The position numbers were made by a program, and so were the translations under genes. Source: an uncultured Opitutia bacterium (GTDB lineage Bacteria > Verrucomicrobiota > Verrucomicrobiia > Opitutales > Opitutaceae). Taken from it: a DNA stretch of 38,289 nucleotides. The notes beneath the pieces were generated by a model. That model made no database searches, was not told where the DNA came from, and saw only the letters and a program-made list of their open reading frames with translations. Where the stretch lies: NCBI GenBank assembly GCA_937952235.1, contig CALFZM010000377.1:1-38289 (forward strand). The letters run 5' to 3'. Positions 1-8,119 of the stretch are shown in pieces. Each line of letters opens with the position of its first letter. Within the stretch, counting starts at the first letter, position 1.

Positions 1-247
1 ACGCGAAGGTGAGTGTGGTCCGGGCTTTCGGGTGATCGAGCCGTTCTATCTTCTGCCGGAACTCGGCCAGGAAGCGCTCGGCCAGCTTGCGGTCCTTGGT
101 CTTGAGCGACCGGCGATACTGCTTGCCCGACCTTTTCACCAGGGCGTAATACGCCCCCGATGACGAGTGACGGTACAGACACTCACCCACTTTCGAAAGG
201 GGGCCTGTTTTCGATTCTTCCGCGGGGTTCGACGGCGAAGTTTCCAT
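1..247 (-). CDS. Tyrosine recombinase/phage-type integrase, N-terminal part (runs off window)
   Basis: The reading frame opens with an ATG at 247-245 and stays open for 82 codons to the window edge, so only the N-terminus is visible. It contains YYALVKRSGKQYRRSL followed by KDRKLAERFLAEF, the pattern of the SAM-like/AP2-type DNA-binding N-terminal region of tyrosine site-specific recombinases (aromatic strand, basic strand, then a helix that counts off arguments of the core-binding domain). The catalytic R-H-R-Y domain lies outside the window, so activity cannot be judged. The gene starts 88 bp from the 5' side of a tRNA-Arg(CCT) gene and reads away from it. An integrase next to a tRNA suggests an integrated element to the left. 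Family call is inferred from pattern and context. Confidence 0.65.
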   Translation of the reverse strand, partial: METSPSNPAEESKTGPLSKVGECLYRHSSSGAYYALVKRSGKQYRRSLKTKDRKLAERFLAEFRQKIERLDHPKARTTLTFA

Positions 248-259
248 GTCGGAACCTTA

Positions 260-295
260 GGGTTACAAAAACGGGTTACAATTCGGAAAAACGGG
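260..295. repeat. Interleaved short direct repeats between integrase and tRNA
   Basis: GGGTTACAA occurs at 260-268 and again at 273-281; AAAAACGGG occurs at 267-275 and again at 287-295. The stretch is AT-richer than its surroundings and lies between the integrase start and the tRNA. Integrases commonly use short direct arm-type sites in such positions, and the integrase promoter must also lie here. Either role is inference. Confidence 0.35.
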
Positions 296-335
296 CTGAG
301 TCTGAATGTCGTAAGTCGTTATTGTGTAGTATTTC

Positions 336-411
336 GTCCCCGTAGCTCAACTGGATAGAGCAGCGGTTTCCTAAACCGCCTATCCCGGTTCAAGTCCGGG
401 CGGGGGCACCA
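336..411 (+). tRNA. tRNA-Arg (anticodon CCT)
   Basis: A complete 76-nt cloverleaf can be drawn. The acceptor stem is 336-342 with 401-407 (seven pairs, one G-U). The D arm starts at 345. The anticodon stem is 363-367 with 375-379 around loop TTCCTAA, giving anticodon CCT at 370-372. The variable loop has four bases, and the T stem 384-388 with 396-400 encloses TTCAAGT. Discriminator A408 is followed by an encoded CCA at 409-411. The anticodon reads AGG, an arginine codon that is rare in GC-rich genomes. Genes for such tRNAs are frequent integration targets, which fits the neighbouring integrase. Confidence 0.95.
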
Positions 412-658
412 GTTGAAGGGAGGTTTCAATGGTTGCAGAGGTTGCGGGAAAGTTCGGCTGCCTGCTGGACGGATGGGCTGGACGGCGGTCGTCCCCATGG
501 ACGGCTCCGTGGTAAAAAGCTCACTCCGGATGCCGCTGCGGACGCGGCCGACATATCGTGACCGTACCCGAGCATTCAGTTCGGCAGACCCTGAGCGTGA
601 CTCGTTCGATCGGACGCGGGCGGCCGCATGACGTCATCGGACAGGCCACCGTTCCCGC

Positions 659-1915
659 CTAGCCGAGGGCCTCGAGCGCGCCGGGCGTGACCCACTGGGG
701 GTCCGGAAAGGTGCGGGCCCATTCGGCGGCGGTGACGTCGCGGGCGATGTGCCAGCCCGGCTTCTCCCGCCAGTCGAGAAAACGCCGCAGGCTCCTCCGG
801 AAACCAGGTTGGGCGCCGCGGGCCAGCAGGGCGGGCACCGTGCGGAGGTCGGGCCAGGGGCCGTTGACCACGGCTTGGAACAGCGGCGTGTGTCCGCCGA
901 ATCCGTCGGCATCCCGCGCCGCGGGTGCGTTCACGTCCGCTCCCGCCGCCAGCAGCCAGTCGACCGCTTCCGTTTCGCGAAAATCGATCGCGAGATGCAG
1001 CAGCGTCGTGCCGTCCAGCGGGGTCCAGTGGAGACCCCACTCGGGATTCCCCGTGAAACCACACTCCGCCGGGTAGATCTCTCGCAAGGAGAACGTGCGG
1101 CGGAGCAAGGCGGGGTCCCGTCGGAGATGCCGGGCGAGCGCATGCAGGTCTCCCCGGTGGAGCGCGGTCACCGGGGTGTCCGGCAGGGTGCAGCCGCGTT
1201 GGCGCAGGAGTTCGATGATCTCGTGCTTGCCGGCCGGATGGCGCGCGTAGGTGCCAAGCACCGCCGCCAGGGGCGCGAGCGGGTCCTCCTGCGCGCCGGT
1301 CAGCGGCGCGCCCGCTTCCAGGAGAAAGCGAAACCCCGCGGCGTTCTGCGTCTCGCACGCGCCCATGACCACGCCGGCCGGAAGCTTCGCGCCGCGCGCC
1401 AGCAGCCAGCGGGCGCAGGCGAGCTGGCCCTGGAGCACCGCGCGCTCGAACGCATGCTGGTGGTCCTGCGCGCCGAGCGCATCGCACAGCGCGACAATCT
1501 CCAGCTGGCCGAGGTTCGCCGCGTGGCTCATCGGCGGACCCCAGTTTCCGCTGCGGACAGGAAGGTGCAGCAGCTCGGGCTCGTCGCGCAGGAGGGAACG
1601 GACCGCGGTGACGTTGCCCGACTCGATGGCTTCCTCCAGCGCGCCGACGGTGCCCTGCGAGACAATCCGCCGCTTCAACGCGGCCCAGGTCGGAAACCCG
1701 TACTCGCGCGCCAGCACCAGCTGGGCATCCGCCAGCGTCAGCGGCGCGCGGGCGATCGCGGCCAGGCTGGCGGACGGGTAGCGAGGATGGCGGTGCTGGA
1801 TGCGCTCGAGCGCGGCCGGCACCTGCGCGCGCCACTCGCGCAGGAGTTCGCGGGCCTGGCGTTTCGGGCGGTCCAGGTGCGGTTGATCGGGCAGTCCGCG
1901 GGATACAGTGGGCAT
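659..1915 (-). CDS. Ankyrin-repeat protein with N-terminal helical domain
   Basis: This is a 418-residue cytoplasmic-looking protein without signal peptide or membrane segment. Residues 10-85 form an Arg/Leu-rich helical region ending in LAREYGFPTWAALKRRI, a module seen ahead of ankyrin repeats in many Acidobacteria and Verrucomicrobia proteins. Ankyrin-type units follow, clearest around residues 295-385 (TTLLHLAIDF, AVDWLLAAGADVNAP, HTPLFQAVVNG). The middle repeats (HAFERAVLQGQLACARWLLARGA) are more divergent. The start is well supported: AAGGAGG lies just upstream of the ATG at 1915-1913, one of the few strong Shine-Dalgarno sites here. Ankyrin proteins bind other proteins; the partner is unknown. 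It is transcribed alone, divergent from the TPR gene. Confidence 0.85.
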   Translation of the reverse strand: MPTVSRGLPDQPHLDRPKRQARELLREWRAQVPAALERIQHRHPRYPSASLAAIARAPLTLADAQLVLAREYGFPTWAALKRRIVSQGTVGALEEAIESGNVTAVRSLLRDEPELLHLPVRSGNWGPPMSHAANLGQLEIVALCDALGAQDHQHAFERAVLQGQLACARWLLARGAKLPAGVVMGACETQNAAGFRFLLEAGAPLTGAQEDPLAPLAAVLGTYARHPAGKHEIIELLRQRGCTLPDTPVTALHRGDLHALARHLRRDPALLRRTFSLREIYPAECGFTGNPEWGLHWTPLDGTTLLHLAIDFRETEAVDWLLAAGADVNAPAARDADGFGGHTPLFQAVVNGPWPDLRTVPALLARGAQPGFRRSLRRFLDWREKPGWHIARDVTAAEWARTFPDPQWVTPGALEALG

Positions 1916-2169
1916 GGTCCTTTCCTCCTTGGTTGCGCCCAGGTCCGCAGCTGCGGGCAGGAAGTCAGGTGAATTAAAGACTCCGACACCGGTGGGCTGG
2001 GCCCATTTCCGCGGACGGGATGCTGCCGGTCAGCGACGGAACCGTGGCCGCCGGACTCACGCGGCGCAAGCGCGCACCCGGAAAGTGGAGGTGCGATGCA
2101 GGTGGCTCTGAACCGCGTCCGCTGACGCCCGAGGCTTTACCTGCGCGCGGCAGTCACGAAAGTGAACGG

Positions 2170-3093
2170 GTGAGTGGTCCGCTCTCAGTTTTCGTTCGGC
2201 GCCTGCGCCCGCTTCTCGGGTTCGTCCTGCTGGCGTCGGTGCGGGCGGCGGTGGATCCTGCGGGGCTCGCCGCAGCCCGCGCGTGCTATGAGGGACGCCG
2301 GCCGGAGGAAGCGCGCGCCGCGTTCGAGCGGCTGGCGGAGGCCGATCCGTCAGATCCCGACGTCAACCATTACCTCGGCCAGCTCGCCAACCGCCGCAAC
2401 GAGCCCGAGCGCGCCGTGCGTTACTTCGAGCGCGCGCTCGCCGCGGAGCCGCAGGGCGCGCGTCACTACCACGGGCTCGGCGATGCGCTGGGGCGCAGCG
2501 CGCAGAACGCCGGGCTGCTCTCGAAATTCGGGCTGGCGAAGAAATGCGTCGCGGCATACGAGCGCGCGGTCGCGCTCGCGCCGGACCATTTCGACTATCG
2601 CTGGAGCCTCTTCGAATACTACCGCCAGGCGCCGGGGTTCGCGGGCGGCGGAAAGGACAAGGCCCGCGGCGAGGCCGAGGCGATGCGGCGGATCGACCCG
2701 GTGCGGGCGCGGGTGGCGTTTGCGCTGCTGCACGCGGCGAAGGAAGACTACGCGGCGGCGTTCGCCGAGGTGGACGCCGCGCTCGCGGTGGCGCCGGACG
2801 ATTTCGTGACGCTCTATCACGCGGGCCGGCTCGCGGCGCTCAGCGGGCAGCAAATCGACGCCGGCATCGCGCGGCTCCGGCGCTGCCTCGCGCTGCCGGT
2901 GCCGCTGACACCGCCGTTTCCGGATCATGCGGTCGCGCAGCTTCAGCTCGGGAAACTGCTGGAGCGGCGCGGGGATTTCGCCGGAGCCCGGGAGGCATTT
3001 ACCGCTGCGGTGGCGCTCGATCCCAGCCTCGAGGCTGCGTCCGACGCGCTCCGGCGGCTGCCCGCGGCGCCGGCGTCCGAACGGGCGCCGTGA
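2170..3093 (+). CDS. Secreted TPR-repeat protein
   Basis: The product is about 307 residues. I start it at GTG 2170 because the next residues form a signal peptide (basic VRRLRP, hydrophobic LLGFVLLASV, cleavage near RAA). The frame is open back to 2020, but that extension is Arg/Pro-rich and would bury the signal. Tetratricopeptide units follow throughout: AACYEGRRPEEARAAFERL-like, the VNHYLGQLANRRNEPERAVRYFERALAAEP unit split over two helices, a unit around VAAYERAVALAPDHFDY, and a last one at LGKLLERRGDFAGAREAFTAAVALDP. TPRs are protein-binding scaffolds; export suggests a periplasmic assembly role, but no partner is visible. The start could alternatively be 2020. Confidence 0.75.
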   Translation: MSGPLSVFVRRLRPLLGFVLLASVRAAVDPAGLAAARACYEGRRPEEARAAFERLAEADPSDPDVNHYLGQLANRRNEPERAVRYFERALAAEPQGARHYHGLGDALGRSAQNAGLLSKFGLAKKCVAAYERAVALAPDHFDYRWSLFEYYRQAPGFAGGGKDKARGEAEAMRRIDPVRARVAFALLHAAKEDYAAAFAEVDAALAVAPDDFVTLYHAGRLAALSGQQIDAGIARLRRCLALPVPLTPPFPDHAVAQLQLGKLLERRGDFAGAREAFTAAVALDPSLEAASDALRRLPAAPASERAP

Positions 3094-3471
3094 TCCGCGC
3101 CGGACACGTGCTCCGGCGTCCGCGGGCCGAGGCCCGTCCGATCCCGACGCGTGTAGGTTGAACTCCGATACAGGGCTGGGCGCGATGTCCGGGCCGGATT
3201 TTCGCATGCCGTGCTGCGCCGCGATCAATAATCGTTGAAGGCGGCTCCTGTCCGGCGGGATAGGCGAGACGGTGGGGCGAGGTCGGCACCGGCCGATACG
3301 GACCGGGTCGGTTGCCCGGACCGACTCGTCTCTCCTGCAGCCCTCCTTCTCGCCGTCACCCATGGGCGCGCGGCCAGTCCGCCTTCCGCGACTCGCATGC
3401 GCCCGCGGACCGCTTCGCCGGCCGCCTGCCGTCCTGCGGCGAGGACCCGATCCCAACTCCCCTCCCGTCCC
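3094..3471. other. Gene-free stretch upstream of TonB receptor
   Basis: These 378 bases carry no convincing gene; the open frames here are GC-driven and lack family signals. The receptor frame is open back to 3235, but the extension is Arg/Pro-rich and precedes a good signal peptide at 3472, so I treat it as untranslated leader. No clear promoter, riboswitch or terminator was recognised. Confidence 0.5.
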
Positions 3472-6294
3472 ATGACCATTTCGCGCCTCGCCTCGATTCG
3501 CCTGCTCCCGGCCGTCGCCATCGGCGCGGCGGTTGGTTTCTCCCAGATCGCCCCTGCGCCCGCACCCACGCTGCCGGCGGTGACGACGCCCGCCTCCAAT
3601 GCCGCCGCGGAAATCGTGCAGATGCCGGCGTTTGAAGTCTCGACCGACGAGGACACCGGTTACCAGGCCGTCAACACGCTCGCGGGCGGGCGCACCAACA
3701 CGCCTCTGCGCCTGACGCCGTCGGCGATCTCCGCGCTGACGTCGGAGTTCCTCGACGATCTCGCGCTCACGAACATCCGCGACTCCTTCTTCTGGACGAT
3801 CAACGCCGCGCCGGGAAACCTGCGTCAGCAGGAGACGATCTTCGGCGACTACACGTACAACATCCGCGGCGTGGGCGAGGGGACGACGGTGCCGACGCGG
3901 AACTACTTTCATTTCTACGCCGCCTCCGACACGTACAACACGGAGCGCTTCGAATTCGCCCGCGGGCCCAACTCCATCATCTACGGGGACGCGCAGCTCG
4001 GCGGGCAGCCCACCACCTTCACCAAGGTGCCGCGCGTGGATCGGGATTTTCGCCTGGTGCGCCTGCAGGTGGACAGCTACGGCGGCGTGCGCGGGTCGTT
4101 CGACGTCAACGAGCGCGCGAACGATCGCCTGGCAACTCGCGTCAACGGGCTCTACCAGCGCGGCCGCGACTGGCGCGACGGCGTCGACCTCGACAAGGAG
4201 GCGATTCATCTCGCGGCCCGCTACCGCTTCTCGGATCGGACCGAACTGCGGGCGGAGACCGAGTGGAGCAAGGAGGAGCGGCTCACGTACTCGATCAACT
4301 ATTTCGACCAATCCTCGTACTGGGACCGGGCGACGACCTACGACGGCGGGGCGCCGATCCCGCCGGCGGAGCGCGAGCGGGCCGGCGTGGCGCTGATGGG
4401 CGGCAGCCCGTATTTCGTGGTGATCCCCGCGGTGCCGGAGGCGGGCTTCTCGAATTGGCAGGACTTCTACTGGACGAACGGCACGGGCGTCGCGCTGCTC
4501 GATACCCCGCGGGGCGACATTCCCCTGTCGCCGGCACTGCCCAGGCGGGAGTTCACGTTGCAGCCGCCGGACGGCGTCGCGTTCGAGCGGTACAACGCCA
4601 CGACCGTCTGGCTGGATCACCGTTTCAGCGAGCGGCTCGAGGCGCAGCTTTCGTATTACTATTTCGATGACAGCCGGGAGGCGCGCATGACGGAGCTGTT
4701 CAACACCCATCGCATCGATGTGAACCGCGTCTTGCCCAATGGGCTGCCGAACCCGAAGTTCGGGTTGCCGTTTGCCGACGCCACCGTGGGCCGCCAAGTG
4801 CAGGAACGTACGGTGAACGAAGTGCGGGCGCTCGCGACGCTGCGACTCGAGAGCGACCGGGCGGGCCTCGACCTGACGCAGCGGTTCACCGTGGCCGGGG
4901 GCCGGCGCTGGTTTCACTACGACCTCGAGTCGTTCTACCAGCGGCGGGTGGACGGACCCAATCCCGATCTCCGCCTGGAGGAAAACATCGTGCGGTACCG
5001 GCTCTATTGGGACGAGCCGCAGCGTTATTCGCTCATGAATCCGCCGAGCCTGCCGGGGGTAGATATCCAGTATCGGAAGGTGTTTTTCAACACCCACACG
5101 CACGACGTGCTCGACTACGCGCAGCTCGTCTCGAACACGACCCTCTGGGACGAACGCGTCTCCGTGCTGGGCGGGGTGCGCTACGACACCTTCGACCGGG
5201 TCCAGCGTGACCCGATCCAGACCGCCACCGGCGCGGAACTCCTCCCGCCGCTGCCGACGAGCGGGCATGCGACCACCTACTCGGCGGGCGCGGTGGTGTA
5301 TCCACTTCCCCGGCACCGCTGGCTGGGAGCGTTCTTCAACTATTCCGAGAACTTCACGCCGGTGACGCCGGGCATGCCGCGCTTCGACGGCCGTCCGTTC
5401 GGGCCGACGCGGGGCTCGGGCTACGACTACGGGCTGCGATTGAACCTGATGGGAGGCCGGGTGTACGCCACGCTGAGCCGCTACGAAAGCGAGCAGTCCG
5501 ACCGGGTCACGGGCGCACCGTTTGGCGACATCCGGGGCATCTGGCGCGCGGTGGGGGTGCCGGCGAGCGATCCGCGCTTCAATGTCGATTTTCGCGACAC
5601 GGAATCCCTGACCGCGGACGGCTACGAATTCGAGATCACCGCCAATCCGATGGCCAACCTGCGGCTCACGGCCGGCTACAGCCGGCCCGAGACGGCGATC
5701 GTCAATCGGCTGGCGGACACGAAGCGTTACAACGCCCAGTACCGGCCCGAGTGGGAGGCGGCGCTGGCCAACGGCACCGCGCTCGATCCCGTCGCCCTGC
5801 GCAACGCGCTCAGCAATCTCGACCAGGCGCTGCTCACGACCGTGGCAGGGGCGCGGCTCAGCGGGACGCTCGACTATACAGCGAATGTCTACGGGACCTA
5901 TACGTTTGTCGACGGCCCGCTGGACGACGTGTCCGTCGGAGCCGGCGCTTATTTCCGGGGGCGGCAGAAGACGGGCAATGTCGATCCGCGGATCCTGTTC
6001 AGCACCGATGCGCCGACGGCGGAGCAGCGGGCCGCGTCGTCGTTCGCGTATACGTATGCACCGTCGTACTACAACGTCGCGGCGCACTTCGCCTACGAGC
6101 GGAAGTTCGGCCGCTACCGCGCGAAGTTCCAGCTCAACGTCGACAACGTGCTCGATGACGACGAGCCGCGCTACTATTCCGTGAGCACCTACAATACCGG
6201 CGGCATCTCCACGCAGCCGCTGGTGCAGAGTCCCGGCTTCTTCAATTATCCGGATCCGCGGAAGTACACGCTGACCGTGTCCGTGGACTTCTAG
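3472..6294 (+). CDS. TonB-dependent outer-membrane receptor
   Basis: The start is ATG 3472, giving 940 residues with signal peptide MTISRLASIRLLPAVAIGAA and cleavage near residues 22-26. MPAFEVSTDED about 45 residues in resembles the TonB-box region of verrucomicrobial receptors. The plug domain follows (RLTPSAISALTSEFLDDL, then YNIRGVGEG and RFEFARGPNSIIYG). The rest is alternating beta strands of a 22-strand barrel (YYYFDDSREARMTEL, GGVRYDTFDRV, AGYSRPETAIVN, FQLNVDNVLDD). It ends in TLTVSVDF with terminal Phe, the barrel-assembly signal. Such receptors import siderophores, glycans, vitamins or peptides using TonB-ExbBD energy; the ligand cannot be read from sequence. No TonB/ExbB or SusD gene adjoins. 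Length is normal for the family. Confidence 0.93.
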   Translation: MTISRLASIRLLPAVAIGAAVGFSQIAPAPAPTLPAVTTPASNAAAEIVQMPAFEVSTDEDTGYQAVNTLAGGRTNTPLRLTPSAISALTSEFLDDLALTNIRDSFFWTINAAPGNLRQQETIFGDYTYNIRGVGEGTTVPTRNYFHFYAASDTYNTERFEFARGPNSIIYGDAQLGGQPTTFTKVPRVDRDFRLVRLQVDSYGGVRGSFDVNERANDRLATRVNGLYQRGRDWRDGVDLDKEAIHLAARYRFSDRTELRAETEWSKEERLTYSINYFDQSSYWDRATTYDGGAPIPPAERERAGVALMGGSPYFVVIPAVPEAGFSNWQDFYWTNGTGVALLDTPRGDIPLSPALPRREFTLQPPDGVAFERYNATTVWLDHRFSERLEAQLSYYYFDDSREARMTELFNTHRIDVNRVLPNGLPNPKFGLPFADATVGRQVQERTVNEVRALATLRLESDRAGLDLTQRFTVAGGRRWFHYDLESFYQRRVDGPNPDLRLEENIVRYRLYWDEPQRYSLMNPPSLPGVDIQYRKVFFNTHTHDVLDYAQLVSNTTLWDERVSVLGGVRYDTFDRVQRDPIQTATGAELLPPLPTSGHATTYSAGAVVYPLPRHRWLGAFFNYSENFTPVTPGMPRFDGRPFGPTRGSGYDYGLRLNLMGGRVYATLSRYESEQSDRVTGAPFGDIRGIWRAVGVPASDPRFNVDFRDTESLTADGYEFEITANPMANLRLTAGYSRPETAIVNRLADTKRYNAQYRPEWEAALANGTALDPVALRNALSNLDQALLTTVAGARLSGTLDYTANVYGTYTFVDGPLDDVSVGAGAYFRGRQKTGNVDPRILFSTDAPTAEQRAASSFAYTYAPSYYNVAAHFAYERKFGRYRAKFQLNVDNVLDDDEPRYYSVSTYNTGGISTQPLVQSPGFFNYPDPRKYTLTVSVDF

Positions 6295-6310
6295 GGCAGG
6301 AGGTTTGCCG

Positions 6311-6413
6311 GGTGGAGCCGCCTGTCCCCAGGCGGCTTTCGCGGCTTTTCCTCACGCCGCTGGGGACGGATCGCCCGAACGTCACCCGCCTGGGGGACAG
6401 GCGGCTCCACCCT
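6311..6413. repeat. REPIN-like paired inverted stem-loops (family 1, copy 1)
   Basis: The left arm at 6311-6337 starts GGTGGAGCC and folds as AGCCGCCTG / TCCC loop / CAGGCGGCT (9 perfect pairs, 6316-6337). The right arm at about 6385-6413 is its inverse with one extra G, ending GGCTCCACC. It sits between the TonB receptor stop and the phosphofructokinase. Related copies lie at 28202-28333 and 30181-30347. Confidence 0.85.
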
Positions 6414-6547
6414 CGCGCCAGCAGAGGCCACGAGCCATTGCGAACGGAGCGATCGAACGCGAAGCCGCGCGACCCCGGGGTGATCGCTGGCGCGGAGCGT
6501 ATGCTGCGGGCTTGCGCGGCATTGGAGATGCTGGCTGAGCTTTTGCC

Positions 6548-7777
6548 ATGCGTCCCAAGAAAGTCGCCCTGCTTACGGCCGGCGGTCTCGCCCCGTGCCT
6601 CAACGCCGCCCTTGCCGGCCTGATCGAACGCTACACGAGCGTCGCGCCCGGGATCGAGATTCTCTGCTACCGCGGCGGCTACAAGGGGCTGCTGCTCGGT
6701 GACAGCAGCGTGGTGGGCGCGGCGGAGCGGGCATCGGCCCACGTGCTGCGCGCCCACGGCGGGAGTGCGATCGGCAACAGCCGGGTGAAACTTACCAATG
6801 TGAAGGACTGCGTGAAGCGCGGCCTGGTGAAGGAGGGCCAGAACCCGCTGCAGGTCGCGGCCGAGCAGCTCGTGCGCGACGGCGTCGACGTGCTGCACAC
6901 CATCGGGGGCGATGACACCAACACCACGGCCGCCGACCTAGCCGCTTACCTCGCTCGGAACAACTACGAGCTGACCGTCATCGGCCTGCCGAAGACGATC
7001 GACAACGATGTCGTCCCGATCCGCCAAAGTCTCGGCGCGTGGACGGCGGCCGAGCAGGGGGCGCTGTACTTTGAGCGGGTGGTGGCGGAGTGGGGCGCCA
7101 ACCCCCGCATGCTGATCGTGCACGAAGTCATGGGCCGCAACTGCGGGTGGCTCACGGCGGCGACTGCCCGCGCTTATCTGGAACGCCTGGAAAAAACGCC
7201 CGTCGCCGCCGGACTCGGGCTCTCCCGGGAGCGGCTCGCGGTGCACGGCGTGTACCTGCCCGAACTGTCGCTCGACATCGGCGCCGAGGCGACGCGGCTC
7301 AAGGCCGTGATGGATCGCGTCGGCAACGTGAACGTCTTCATCAGCGAAGGCGCGGGCGTGGAGAGCATTGTGGCGGAGATGACCGCGCGGGGGCAGGAGG
7401 TGCCGCGGGACGCGTTTGGCCACGTGAAGCTGGATGCCGTCAACCCGGGGAAGTGGTTCGGCGATCAGTTCGCGCGGATGATCGGCGCGGAAAAGGTGCT
7501 CGTGCAAAAGAGCGGCTACTTCGCCCGCTCGGCGCCGGCCAACGCCGCCGACCTCGCGTTGATCCAGCGCTGCGTGGAACACTCGGTGGAGTGTGCCCTG
7601 CGGCGGGAAAGCGGCGTCGTGGGCCAGGACGAGGAGAAGGGCGACGTGCTGCGGGCGATCGAGTTTGCCCGGATCAAGGGCGGGAAGCCCTTCGACCCGC
7701 GCGCGCCCTGGTTCGCCGCGTTGCTGGCGGGGATCGGACAGCCGTTGACGGCGACCGTCGCCGCCGGGGGGCATTGA
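6548..7777 (+). CDS. pfp: Pyrophosphate--fructose-6-phosphate 1-phosphotransferase (PPi-PFK)
   Basis: This 409-residue protein catalyses the reversible phosphorylation of fructose 6-phosphate to the 1,6-bisphosphate in glycolysis, using PPi instead of ATP. N-terminal LLTAGGLAPCLNAAL is the phosphofructokinase nucleotide/PPi loop. At 120-123 it has GGDD, where ATP enzymes carry GGDG; the extra Asp blocks ATP. At 147-154 it has LPKTIDND, with the Lys typical of PPi enzymes in place of Gly in ATP enzymes. MGRNCGWL at 195-202 is the sugar-phosphate-binding MGR motif. These residues together decide the phosphodonor. It is cytoplasmic and monocistronic, flanked by a REPIN-like repeat upstream and a small stem-loop downstream. 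Start at ATG 6548 gives the full family N-terminus. Confidence 0.93.
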   Translation: MRPKKVALLTAGGLAPCLNAALAGLIERYTSVAPGIEILCYRGGYKGLLLGDSSVVGAAERASAHVLRAHGGSAIGNSRVKLTNVKDCVKRGLVKEGQNPLQVAAEQLVRDGVDVLHTIGGDDTNTTAADLAAYLARNNYELTVIGLPKTIDNDVVPIRQSLGAWTAAEQGALYFERVVAEWGANPRMLIVHEVMGRNCGWLTAATARAYLERLEKTPVAAGLGLSRERLAVHGVYLPELSLDIGAEATRLKAVMDRVGNVNVFISEGAGVESIVAEMTARGQEVPRDAFGHVKLDAVNPGKWFGDQFARMIGAEKVLVQKSGYFARSAPANAADLALIQRCVEHSVECALRRESGVVGQDEEKGDVLRAIEFARIKGGKPFDPRAPWFAALLAGIGQPLTATVAAGGH

Positions 7778-8119
7778 GCGTCCGAGGCCGCTGTTCCCAA
7801 GACGCCGCCTGCGACGGTGGGCCCACGCCTCCGAAAGGCGGAGGGACGGAGATCCTGTCGACCTCCACGGGACACCGGACTCATGGCCAAACTCGGCGAC
7901 ATTGCTGCAGGCGGCTGGCGTTAAAAACCTGTTTAAGCGGAGGCCGGACTGTCCGGGCGGGGTGTTACACCCAAGTACTACTGCGCAAATCCCGGACGTA
8001 ATACCCGGTGAAATGCAACCTGACGCTGGACTTCGACGTCAGTGGGCCGACACTCCCGGAGAAGCCCCCATCTCCTCGATCTGAATTCTTCCCCTGGAAT
8101 TTCAAATCCCACCCGCCTG
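7778..8119. other. Gene-free stretch with stem-loop and a 13-bp dyad
   Basis: No gene was recognised in these 342 bases. A stem-loop CCTCCG/AAAGG/CGGAGG lies at 7828-7844, 50 bp after the phosphofructokinase stop, without a following T-run, so it is a weak terminator candidate. A dyad lies at 7960-7972 and is listed separately. The 7920-8000 part is the least GC-rich and probably carries the promoter of the DUF1800 gene. Confidence 0.45.
7960..7972. promoter_or_regulatory. 13-bp inverted repeat, possible operator for the DUF1800/DUF1501 unit
   Basis: GGGTGT-T-ACACCC is a perfect dyad with 6-bp arms and a one-base centre, 148 bp upstream of the DUF1800 start. A single short dyad in GC-rich DNA can be chance. 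An operator role is a guess from position. Confidence 0.2.

Noticed and set aside
413..631. 72-codon plus-strand frame after the tRNA
   Set aside because: Arg-rich, no ribosome site, no family pattern. The 247-bp gap appears to hold nothing else recognisable.
749..1972. 407-codon plus-strand open frame opposite the ankyrin gene
   Set aside because: Arg/Gln-rich shadow; the opposite strand has ankyrin repeats and a strong Shine-Dalgarno.
2350..6087. 1245-codon open frame on the minus strand opposite the TPR and TonB receptor genes
   Set aside because: Arg/Gly-rich low-information product with no domains or signal, lying antisense to two well-supported genes; typical of GC-rich DNA.
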